Assembly (NCBI GenBank): GCA_945870465.1
Contig: CAMBSS010000239.1
Span: forward strand, 1-5,599
DNA length: 5,599 nt
Reading direction: 5' to 3'
Source of the DNA: Bordetella parapertussis
GTDB taxonomy: Bacteria > Pseudomonadota > Gammaproteobacteria > Burkholderiales > SG8-41
The position numbers and the translations under genes are program-made. How positions within the stretch are numbered: position 1 is the stretch's first letter; each line of letters begins with the position of its first letter. Positions 1 to 5,599 of the stretch are shown piece after piece. The notes under the pieces were generated by a model. It ran no database searches. It saw only the letters and a list, made by a program, of their open reading frames with translations, and was not told where the DNA came from.

Positions 1-380
1 TACACCAGACTGACGGCCAGTCCGTCGTATTTGGGTTCGGTCGCGTACTCGATCAAGGTGCTGCCCAAAGCTTCGGCAACACGCCGGTCAAACGCCTCGA
101 CTTCCTCCTGCGCAAAAGCATTGTTGAGCGATAGCATGGGGGTGGCATGCCGAACTTCATCGAACGCGGCAAGCGGGGCCCCACCCACCCTCTGGGTCGG
201 TGAATCGGGCGTAAGGAGTTGCGGGAACGCCAACTCCAGCGCCTGGAGTTCACGAAACAAGTGATCGTACTCGGCATCCGAAACGGTCGGCTGGTCCAGA
301 ACATAATAGCTGTGGTTATGCTGCTCGAGCTGGGCGCGCAGCGCAGCGGCCGCCTCGCCCGGGGCCGGCGACTCCGCCAT
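1..380 (-). CDS. ligA: NAD-dependent DNA ligase LigA, N-terminal part (runs off the window)
   Basis: LigA seals nicks in duplex DNA during replication and repair, using NAD+ to adenylate an active-site lysine. Only the first 126 residues are present; the rest lies beyond base 1. The NMN-binding Ia domain is seen as SYYVLD (24-29) and SDAEYD (34-39), followed by [14 protein letters not shown] (57-70), a hallmark stretch of the family. Then come PMLSLNNAF (81-89) and the adenylation motif [11 protein letters not shown] (115-125), with K117 as the predicted AMP-accepting lysine, close to E. coli K115. The histidine at E. coli position 23 is a tyrosine here (Y26), a common family variant. The start is fixed: the ATG at 380 directly follows the zipA TAA (383-381) in the same frame, so no upstream start exists. 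The only Shine-Dalgarno-like bases are a short GGG just before the stop, so translation is probably coupled to zipA. The wording of the 74-100 region looks betaproteobacterial. Confidence 0.97.
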   Translation of the reverse strand, partial: MAESPAPGEAAAALRAQLEQHNHSYYVLDQPTVSDAEYDHLFRELQALELAFPQLLTPDSPTQRVGGAPLAAFDEVRHATPMLSLNNAFAQEEVEAFDRRVAEALGSTLIEYATEPKYDGLAVSLV

Positions 381-1475
381 TTACCCGAACAGGCGCAACG
401 CCCGCGCCCCGCCGGCTTCAATACGCCCTGCCTGCATCTTCACGAGTATGCCTTCGAGCTGCTTGCGGATAGCCGCGAGAGCCGCGTTAGACAGGACGTT
501 CCGATTATCATCGACCAACAGCCCGTTGAGCTCCTCGCCAAATTTCTGTGCGGTTGCCAACATGGCATCAAATGCGGTCAATGCATCCGCCACCCGCGGT
601 ACGTCGAGCAGAAACGTGATGCCGCTCGTTTGTAGTTTGTGCAGCTGGTTCGTAACAAAGGGCATGGGCTCGTGATTTTCCAGCGTATAGGCGACTGCCC
701 CCGCCACACCAGCGGCGAAGAACCTCCCTTTGGGATCCAGTCTCAGCGCACATTTTTCAGCCAATTCGGCGACACGCAGTCCTGAGATTGACGCCCCCTC
801 ACCGGCCACCACGTTGATACCGATGGCAATATCAACATCGGCACAGAACTCATCAAGTTGTGCGGCATTGGCGTGCACACCCTTGATCTCAGGATGCTCG
901 TACTGCCCGCCATGCACGTCCGCCCAGGTCACCACGGCATCGCAAAATACCGCCAGCGCATCAAGAGGAATACAACCGGAGCGATCGGAAATTTGCAGTG
1001 CGTAACGCAGACGCATGAAACTGCCGCCGGCAGAGGCATCCCGCCATTCGCCGCCGACCTCGTTGTATCCGGCGACCATCACGCCTTTTCCGTATACGGC
1101 GAGCAAACCACACAAATGCTCGTGCAACTCATCACCCATCGCCGGCGCAGGCAGACTGACCTCGACCACAAAATCAATAACCGGATCGATGGCAGATTCC
1201 ACCGCTAGGGCGCGCACCTGCGGCACTGTCTGTTGCATCGACCGTTTAGTATCCGCGCCCGCGCGTATTGCCGGTGCTGGATCACCGTTCATCGAGGGCT
1301 CGACGCGTTCCACCGATTGACCGGCTGAACCTTCAAGCAACACATCGTGGTGTTCGCGGGCAAACGCTTTTTCAGTGCGCCGCCGCAACTGGCGCTCCTG
1401 CCACAGATTGAATACCCAGACACCGGCAACCACCACTGCGCCGATTACAAGTAAGCTAATTTGCAGGTCTTTCAT
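381..1475 (-). CDS. zipA: Cell division protein ZipA (FtsZ-binding membrane anchor)
   Basis: ZipA tethers FtsZ to the inner membrane at the division site. The protein is 364 residues. Residues 5-24 form one hydrophobic N-terminal membrane segment (LLVIGAVVVAGVWVF), followed by WQERQLRRR, so a cytoplasmic C-terminus is expected. A short, low-complexity linker (about 40-95) lacks the long Pro/Gln-rich stretch of E. coli ZipA. The FtsZ-binding fold is clearest at the end: FCADVDIAIGINV (210-222), GITFLLDVPRV (285-295), LVDDNR (320-325) and a terminal ALRLFG. Residues 96-200 are an extra part not found in E. coli ZipA, possibly a second, degenerate copy of the same fold. I chose the ATG at 1475 because it gives the family-like start MKDLQ immediately before the membrane segment; an in-frame TTG at 1496 would overlap smc and add seven residues. 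The gene starts 4 bases after the smc stop, and its stop abuts the ligA ATG. The order smc-zipA-ligA also occurs in other beta- and gammaproteobacteria. The N-terminal pattern points to the betaproteobacterial form. Confidence 0.93.
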   Translation of the reverse strand: MKDLQISLLVIGAVVVAGVWVFNLWQERQLRRRTEKAFAREHHDVLLEGSAGQSVERVEPSMNGDPAPAIRAGADTKRSMQQTVPQVRALAVESAIDPVIDFVVEVSLPAPAMGDELHEHLCGLLAVYGKGVMVAGYNEVGGEWRDASAGGSFMRLRYALQISDRSGCIPLDALAVFCDAVVTWADVHGGQYEHPEIKGVHANAAQLDEFCADVDIAIGINVVAGEGASISGLRVAELAEKCALRLDPKGRFFAAGVAGAVAYTLENHEPMPFVTNQLHKLQTSGITFLLDVPRVADALTAFDAMLATAQKFGEELNGLLVDDNRNVLSNAALAAIRKQLEGILVKMQAGRIEAGGARALRLFG

Positions 1476-1479
1476 GACC

Positions 1480-4400
1480 TCAGGCGACCTTGGCAAGTTT
1501 CATGGCTTCCTCAATATCCACCGCCACCACACGCGAAACGCCCGGCTCCTGCATCGTAATGCCGACCAACTGGTTCGCCATTTCCATGGTGATCTTGTTG
1601 TGACTGATATACATAAACTGCGAATTGGCGGACATTTTCTTGACCAGGCCGCAAAAACGCTCGGTATTCGAATCATCGAGCGGGGCATCAACTTCGTCAA
1701 GCAGGCAAAACGGCGCCGGGTTGAGCTGGAACATGGCAAACACCAGCGATAACGCGGTGAGCGCTTTCTCGCCGCCCGAGAGCAGGTGTATCGAACTGTT
1801 CTTCTTGCCCGGGGGTTGCGCAATGACCTGCACACCAGCATCGAGAATTTCCTCGCCGCTGAGCACCAGCCTCGCCTGACCGCCGCCGAACAACGAGGGG
1901 AACAACTCGCCGAAGTGCCGGTTGACAACATCGAAGGTGGACTGCAGGCGGTCACGCGTTTCACGATCAATGCGATGAATGGCATCTTCGAGTGTGGACA
2001 GCGCGGTATTGAGGTCGAGCGATTGCGAATCGAGATATTCCTTGCGCTGCTGCGAGGTTTCAAGTTCATCAAGCGCGGCAAGATTAACCGCACCGAGCGT
2101 CGCAATTTCATTGCTAAGCCGCGTGATGTCGGCCTGCAAGGCGCTGGCACGTTTGCCTTTTTCGAGATGCGGCTCAAGCTCCGCCTCATCGGCCTTGACT
2201 TCGAAGAGCTGCTGCGAAAACTGCTCTTCGGTGAGGCGCGCCTCTTGCTCCTTTAGCTTGGCATCATTGATGCGCTCGCGAATTGGGTCAAGGCCCTGCT
2301 CGATCATCAGCCGTTCCTGCTCGGTCTGACGTAGCGCTGTTTCGGCCGACTCCAATTCGTCACGTGCCGCGGCAACCGCTTGCTCCTTTTGCGTGCGAAT
2401 TTCGAGCACCCGGTCAAGTTCAACCGTCAGCGGCGTTTCATCGAGCTCCAGCGATTCGCTTTCGTGCTGTGCAATACCTTCCTGAACCTTGCCAACGTTT
2501 TCCCTGACGAGGCGAATGGCATTGTCAATTTCGGCAATCTTGTTACTACAGGTTTTGAGATGGAAGGCGGCCTCCTGCGCGTTTCGATCCGCCTGTGCCA
2601 CCGCCTGACGCTGGTGCACCAGCGCGTTGTCCGCCTCACCATAAGCCGTCTGCGCCGACGCCAGCTGCGCCTGCAGCTCGATGCGTTCCTGCTCACGCTG
2701 GGTGGCCGCCAACTCAGCAGCATCAAGCTGGCCGCGCTCCTGCTCAATCTGCGCTTCGATTTCCGCCAGTTCGGTGGTGATTTGCTCGCCGCGCTGGGTG
2801 ACGCGCAATGAGAGTTCGGTAAAGCGCGTAATTTCGAGCTCGGCCTCATGGCACTGGCGCCGAGTCTCATCGAGTTCAAGCCGCAGGGTGCCCAGCACCG
2901 ACTGATGCTCTTCAAATGCAGCATCTGCAGCGGCATGACGCGCACGCTGCAGCGCCAGTTGTTCCTGTTCAGCGACCAGCGCGCCGGCGAGTTGTTCGAG
3001 CTCACGCTCGCGCGCCAGCACGCCGTGCAGATCTGAATCCGGCGCATGAAAACTGACGCTATATCGGGTAAAAACATGCCCCTCAGCAGACACCAGCATG
3101 GCGCCGGCCGGCAACTGCCGGCACTGGCTGAGACCGGCATGGCGATCGGCCACCACGTATACCTGCTGCAGCCAGTCGTGCAAGACCCCGGTGGCAGCAG
3201 CATTCTTGCCGCGAACGAATGAGGCCAGCGGGCGCAAATCCCCGAGCGGTTGCGGAACGGCTCCGACCTCGGCGGCTAGCGCAAAGGCCGTCATCTTGCC
3301 TGGCGGCAAATCGCCGAGCCAACGCGCCGCGTCATCCAAATGATCCAGTGAAATACCGTTCAGGCGCTCCCGCAACACCGCCTCGAGCGCATCCTCCCAA
3401 CCGGATTCAATCTCTACTTCCTGCCACAACCGTCGCGCGCTATCGAGCTGGTGCGTGCTCAACCAGCTATCCATGTCCGCGCTGCGGCCGATACGGTCCT
3501 GAATCTGCCGCAGAGCGCCCACCCGGGCTTCCAACGATGCCGCCTGCTGTGCCGCCGTCTCAACCGATGCTGCGCATTCGCGCAATGCCGCGTCCAACTC
3601 GGGCACCCGCGACACCTGGGACTCAAGATTGGCACGCTGCTCAAATTGCCGCGCCTCAAGTTCTTCCTGCGCCATGCCCAAACGCTGGAATTCGGCGTCA
3701 TCCGGCGGCGGCAACGCCGCCTTTTCATCGCCCAGACGTTGTTGGCGTGGCGCCAGCTGCGCCAGTATTTTCCGTGCGTGCTCGCAGCGTGTGTGCTCGA
3801 GCTGCAATTCCTGCGCATTGTCGGCGGCGTTCTTCTGCGCCACATCGCGGGCTTCTAACGCATCCCGATACGCCTGCTCGGCCACCGGCAGGCGGGCGAC
3901 TTCTTCGCTCTGCGCGGCGCTGCCCAACTCGGCCGCTGCCTGCGCACGCTCGGCTTCGGCATGCCAATCATCCAGGCTGGTCTGCTGGGATTCGAGTTGC
4001 GCTTCACCAATCTGCCATTGATTGCGCAAATCGGCTAACCGCGACTCGATACGATGGCGGTTCTCCCGCACGTGCTGGATTTGTTGTTCCAGTCGCGCGA
4101 ATTCGGCGTTGGTCTCGTAGAGGCTACCCTGCGCATCATGCACAGCGTCGCCGGCGGCATGGTGGCGCTGGCGTAGCGCTTCAAGAGAACTCTCGGTTTC
4201 GCGCAAAAGAGCCGTCTGCGCCTCGAGCTCAACGCCCAGGCGCTCGATATCACGTGTGCAACGCTCACGGGTGGCGCTGGCCTCGCGCTTTTTCTGCAAC
4301 CACAGCAGGTTCTGCGAAAACCGCAACTGATCCTGCAGCGTGTGATAACGGCTCGCGACCTCTGCCTGTGTGCGCAAATGCTCAAGCTGCTTGTCGAGTT

Positions 4401-4998
4401 CGGTGCGGATATCGTCTACGCGTAACAGGTTCTCGCGCGTATCGGACAGCCGCGCCTCGGTCTCCTTGCGCCGCTCGCGGTATTTGGAAACACCGGCCGC
4501 TTCTTCGAGAAAAATCCGCAACTCTTCGGGTTTGGCCTCGATGATGCGCGAAATCATGCCCTGCTCGATGATGGCATAGGCGCGCGCGCCAACCCCGGTG
4601 CCGAGAAAGATATCGGCGATATCGCGGCGGCGCACATGGATGTTGTTAATGTAATAAGAAGAATCACCATCGCGCTCGAGCAGGCGCTTGACGGATATCT
4701 CACTGTAGCTGGCCCACTGCCCACCGGCCTTGCCCAGGCTATTGTCGAAGATGAGTTCCACGCTCGCGCGGTTCACCGGCTGGCGGTTGCCCGAACCGTT
4801 AAAGAGCACGTCCTGCATGGTTTCCCCGCGCAAGTGTTTTGCGGACGATTCCCCCAGCACCCAGCGTACGGCATCAATAATGTTTGACTTGCCGCAACCG
4901 TTGGGACCAACGATGCCGACGAGCTGTCCGGGCACTGGTATATGCGTCGGATCGACAAACGACTTGAAGCCAGCCAGCTTGATTTCAGTAAGGCGCAA
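1480..4998 (-). CDS. smc: Chromosome partition/condensin protein SMC
   Basis: SMC is the ATPase that, with ScpA and ScpB, compacts and resolves the chromosome by loop extrusion. The protein is 1172 residues, a normal length, and appears complete. N-terminal head: FKSFVDPT (11-18), Walker A GPNGCGKS (31-38, K37), an arginine at 57 in AKHLRG matching the B. subtilis R57 position, and the Q-loop at Q146. Long Glu/Gln/Ala/Arg-rich coiled coils (about 160-505 and 665-1000) flank a hinge at about 510-663. C-terminal head: GAVNLAALDE (969-978), signature LSGGEKALTA (1073-1082), Walker B with D1101 and catalytic E1102 in LLDEVDAPLDD, and ISHNK near 1132-1136. The hinge (RLWQEVEIESGWEDALEAVL, then GKMTAF) is of the Pseudomonas/betaproteobacterial sort and unlike the Bacillus hinge. 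The start is a TTG at 4998: it gives the conserved start M-RLTEIKLAGFKSF and has an AGAAG purine stretch seven bases upstream. A TTG at 5034 would add 12 unconserved residues and begin upstream of the putative promoter. Having smc rather than mukB is normal for this group. Confidence 0.98.
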   Translation of the reverse strand: MRLTEIKLAGFKSFVDPTHIPVPGQLVGIVGPNGCGKSNIIDAVRWVLGESSAKHLRGETMQDVLFNGSGNRQPVNRASVELIFDNSLGKAGGQWASYSEISVKRLLERDGDSSYYINNIHVRRRDIADIFLGTGVGARAYAIIEQGMISRIIEAKPEELRIFLEEAAGVSKYRERRKETEARLSDTRENLLRVDDIRTELDKQLEHLRTQAEVASRYHTLQDQLRFSQNLLWLQKKREASATRERCTRDIERLGVELEAQTALLRETESSLEALRQRHHAAGDAVHDAQGSLYETNAEFARLEQQIQHVRENRHRIESRLADLRNQWQIGEAQLESQQTSLDDWHAEAERAQAAAELGSAAQSEEVARLPVAEQAYRDALEARDVAQKNAADNAQELQLEHTRCEHARKILAQLAPRQQRLGDEKAALPPPDDAEFQRLGMAQEELEARQFEQRANLESQVSRVPELDAALRECAASVETAAQQAASLEARVGALRQIQDRIGRSADMDSWLSTHQLDSARRLWQEVEIESGWEDALEAVLRERLNGISLDHLDDAARWLGDLPPGKMTAFALAAEVGAVPQPLGDLRPLASFVRGKNAAATGVLHDWLQQVYVVADRHAGLSQCRQLPAGAMLVSAEGHVFTRYSVSFHAPDSDLHGVLARERELEQLAGALVAEQEQLALQRARHAAADAAFEEHQSVLGTLRLELDETRRQCHEAELEITRFTELSLRVTQRGEQITTELAEIEAQIEQERGQLDAAELAATQREQERIELQAQLASAQTAYGEADNALVHQRQAVAQADRNAQEAAFHLKTCSNKIAEIDNAIRLVRENVGKVQEGIAQHESESLELDETPLTVELDRVLEIRTQKEQAVAAARDELESAETALRQTEQERLMIEQGLDPIRERINDAKLKEQEARLTEEQFSQQLFEVKADEAELEPHLEKGKRASALQADITRLSNEIATLGAVNLAALDELETSQQRKEYLDSQSLDLNTALSTLEDAIHRIDRETRDRLQSTFDVVNRHFGELFPSLFGGGQARLVLSGEEILDAGVQVIAQPPGKKNSSIHLLSGGEKALTALSLVFAMFQLNPAPFCLLDEVDAPLDDSNTERFCGLVKKMSANSQFMYISHNKITMEMANQLVGITMQEPGVSRVVAVDIEEAMKLAKVA

Positions 4999-5017
4999 TT
5001 TTTTTCTTCTATGCAGA

Positions 5018-5023
5018 GTTATA
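5018..5023 (-). promoter_or_regulatory. Candidate -10 box for the smc-zipA-ligA operon (TATAAC)
   Basis: Read on the minus strand, this is a five-of-six match to TATAAT and overlaps the plus-strand -10 through the shared TTATAA. A start about 7 bases downstream, near 5011, would leave a leader of some 13 bases before the smc TTG at 4998, enough to include the AGAAG purine stretch. No -35 match is seen 16-18 bases upstream. If this element is used, the alternative smc start at 5034 would lie upstream of the transcript and be excluded. Confidence 0.35.
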
Positions 5024-5025
5024 AT
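5020..5025 (+). promoter_or_regulatory. Candidate -10 box for queF (TATAAT)
   Basis: This is a perfect match to the sigma-70 -10 consensus. It would place transcription start near 5032 and give queF a leader of about 44 bases. The expected -35 region (around 4996-5003) is only a T/A-rich run inside the smc start and does not resemble TTGACA, and there is no extended -10 TG at the right spacing. The hexamer itself is clear; its use as a promoter is inferred. Confidence 0.45.
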
Positions 5026-5075
5026 CGGGCGCAAATTACGCCACTCATTTTAACTGATTTGTTACGGTCTCCCTA

Positions 5076-5492
5076 ATGTCCAGCAAGCCGCAAAAAACCC
5101 TCGACACCTTCCCCAATCCGCAACCGCAGCGCGACTACCGGATTCACATGGAAATACCGGAGTTTACCTGCCTGTGCCCGAAAACCGGACAGCCCGATTT
5201 CGCCACCATCGAGCTCGATTACATTCCAGACCGCAAGTGCGTCGAGTTGAAAAGCCTGAAACTCTATATGTGGTCGTATCGCGATGAGGGTGCGTTTCAC
5301 GAGGCCGTCACCAACCGCATCCTTGACGATCTGGCCGCGGCGACCAAACCGCGCTACATGCGGCTGACCGCGCGCTTCTACGTGCGCGGCGGAATTTTCA
5401 CCACCGTCGTCGCGGAAACGCGCAAACGCGGCTGGCGCATGGCGGAGAAAATCGACCTCGATGCCATGAGTGGTCAACCCAGTATTCGCTAG
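5076..5492 (+). CDS. queF: NADPH-dependent 7-cyano-7-deazaguanine (preQ0) reductase QueF, short type
   Basis: QueF reduces the nitrile of preQ0 to the aminomethyl group of preQ1 with two NADPH, the last step before the queuosine precursor is inserted into tRNA; it acts in the cytoplasm. The 138-residue protein is the single-domain (type I, YkvM-like) form built on the tunnelling fold. Visible motifs are FPNP (12-15), [15 protein letters not shown] (29-43) with predicted nucleophile C34 and general acid D41, the QueF signature ELKSLKLY (57-64) binding NADPH, and FHE (74-76) with E76 as the predicted substrate-binding glutamate. RGGI (104-107) follows near the end. All key residues are present, so the enzyme should be active. 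The ATG at 5076 is preceded by only a weak ribosome site (ACGG about 9 bases upstream). The gene is divergent from smc; no other queuosine gene is visible nearby. The sequence resembles betaproteobacterial QueF more than the long E. coli form. Confidence 0.97.
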   Translation: MSSKPQKTLDTFPNPQPQRDYRIHMEIPEFTCLCPKTGQPDFATIELDYIPDRKCVELKSLKLYMWSYRDEGAFHEAVTNRILDDLAAATKPRYMRLTARFYVRGGIFTTVVAETRKRGWRMAEKIDLDAMSGQPSIR

Positions 5493-5572
5493 CACCGTCA
5501 GCGCAGGCTGCAGGCCGCGTCGCCTCTTGCGGCACCTGTATAATGCCTGCTTTGCCCGAACCCAGAGCGCGC
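5493..5572. other. Short intergenic gap downstream of queF
   Basis: These 80 bases separate queF from the next plus-strand gene. They contain a candidate -10 box at 5539-5544. There is also a weak inverted repeat, GCCGC (5514-5518) with GCGGC (5529-5533), with a 10-base loop and no T run, too poor to call a terminator. Whether queF is read through into the next gene cannot be decided from this sequence. Confidence 0.6.
5539..5544 (+). promoter_or_regulatory. Candidate -10 box for the downstream gene (TATAAT)
   Basis: This is an exact -10 consensus in a GC-rich gap, 28 bases before the ATG at 5573. It predicts a transcript start near 5551 and a leader of about 22 bases. The region 16-18 bases upstream is GC-rich (around CGCGTC) and does not resemble a -35 box, so the promoter call depends on the hexamer and its position before a gene. 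Confidence 0.45.
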
Positions 5573-5599
5573 ATGAATACAGATCTCGAACGGTTGCAG
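5573..5599 (+). CDS. Start of an unidentified gene (first nine codons)
   Basis: An ATG opens a frame reading MNTDLERLQ that stays open to the window edge. Nine residues are too few to identify a family, and I do not recognise it. Support comes from the -10-like TATAAT 28 bases upstream and the lack of any other gene after queF. The ribosome site is weak (AGAG about 5 bases before the ATG). An in-frame ATG at 5543 would add ten residues (MPALPEPRAR), but it lies inside the -10 hexamer, so 5573 is the better start if that promoter is real. Confidence 0.5.

Larger units (their letters stand above)
4999..5075. promoter_or_regulatory. Divergent intergenic region between smc and queF
   Basis: This 77-base gap separates two divergently transcribed genes, so promoters for both must lie here or just inside the gene starts. 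It is AT-rich compared with the genes around it. It contains a run of seven Ts (4999-5005, read as A7 just before the smc TTG), the symmetric TTATAA at 5019-5024, and a second AT-rich stretch ATTTTAAC (5047-5054), which on the minus strand reads TAAAAT and is a weaker -10 candidate. I see no convincing TTGACA-like -35 box for either direction, no riboswitch-like structure, and no clear operator repeat. Confidence 0.7.

Noticed and set aside
1476..1496. A TTG start for zipA at 1496, with GAGGAAG about 10 bases upstream
   Set aside because: It would add seven residues overlapping the end of smc, while the ATG at 1475 gives the family-like MKDLQ start directly before the membrane segment.
2644..4222. 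A 13-base sequence, AGCCGTCTGCGCC, occurring at 2644-2656 and 4210-4222, resembling the core of a Neisseria DNA uptake sequence
   Set aside because: Both copies encode Ala-Gln-Thr-Ala in the SMC coiled coils, and the bases after GCCGTCTG do not match the uptake sequence. Shared codon use explains it.
3219..4544. A 441-codon open frame on the plus strand, antisense to smc
   Set aside because: It lies wholly inside the unmistakable smc gene. Its Pro/Ala/Arg-rich product looks like the complement of a GC-rich coiled-coil gene and shows no recognisable domain.
4999..5075. A preQ1-type riboswitch before queF
   Set aside because: The leader is short and shows neither the C-rich loop hairpin nor the A-rich tail expected of preQ1 aptamers.
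5073..5495. A 140-codon open frame on the minus strand, opposite queF
   Set aside because: It mirrors queF almost exactly, and queF has every catalytic motif of its family; the antisense product resembles nothing I know.
5514..5533. Inverted repeat GCCGC/GCGGC after queF as a terminator
   Set aside because: The stem is only five base pairs with a 10-base loop and no T run follows; such repeats are common by chance in GC-rich DNA.

Overview
This is an ordinary, gene-dense stretch of a proteobacterial chromosome, most likely from a betaproteobacterium. LigA and ZipA have betaproteobacterial-looking N-termini, QueF is the short single-domain type common in that class, and SMC is of the Pseudomonas/betaproteobacterial kind. 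This placement rests on remembered family patterns, not on a search. I see no mobile element, CRISPR array, RNA gene or accessory island.

The left 5 kb is a minus-strand gene block in the order smc > zipA > ligA. smc (TTG start at 4998, stop at 1480) encodes the chromosome-organising ATPase. zipA (1475 to 381) starts 4 bases after the smc stop and encodes the membrane-tethered FtsZ-binding division protein. ligA (380 to beyond base 1) starts directly after the zipA stop, in the same frame, and encodes NAD-dependent DNA ligase. The tight spacing and lack of any visible terminator suggest one transcript joining chromosome organisation, cell division and DNA sealing.

A 77-base divergent intergenic region (4999-5075) separates smc from queF (5076-5492, plus strand), the NADPH-dependent preQ0 reductase of queuosine synthesis. 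This gap holds a symmetric TTATAA core that gives a perfect plus-strand -10 hexamer and a near-consensus minus-strand one, so it may drive both directions. Beyond queF, an 80-base gap with another perfect TATAAT leads to the first nine codons of an unidentified plus-strand gene at the window edge.

No previously undescribed system is evident. The observations most worth a second look are a possible degenerate internal duplication of the ZipA C-terminal fold, the shared divergent -10 element, and the in-frame zipA stop/ligA start junction.
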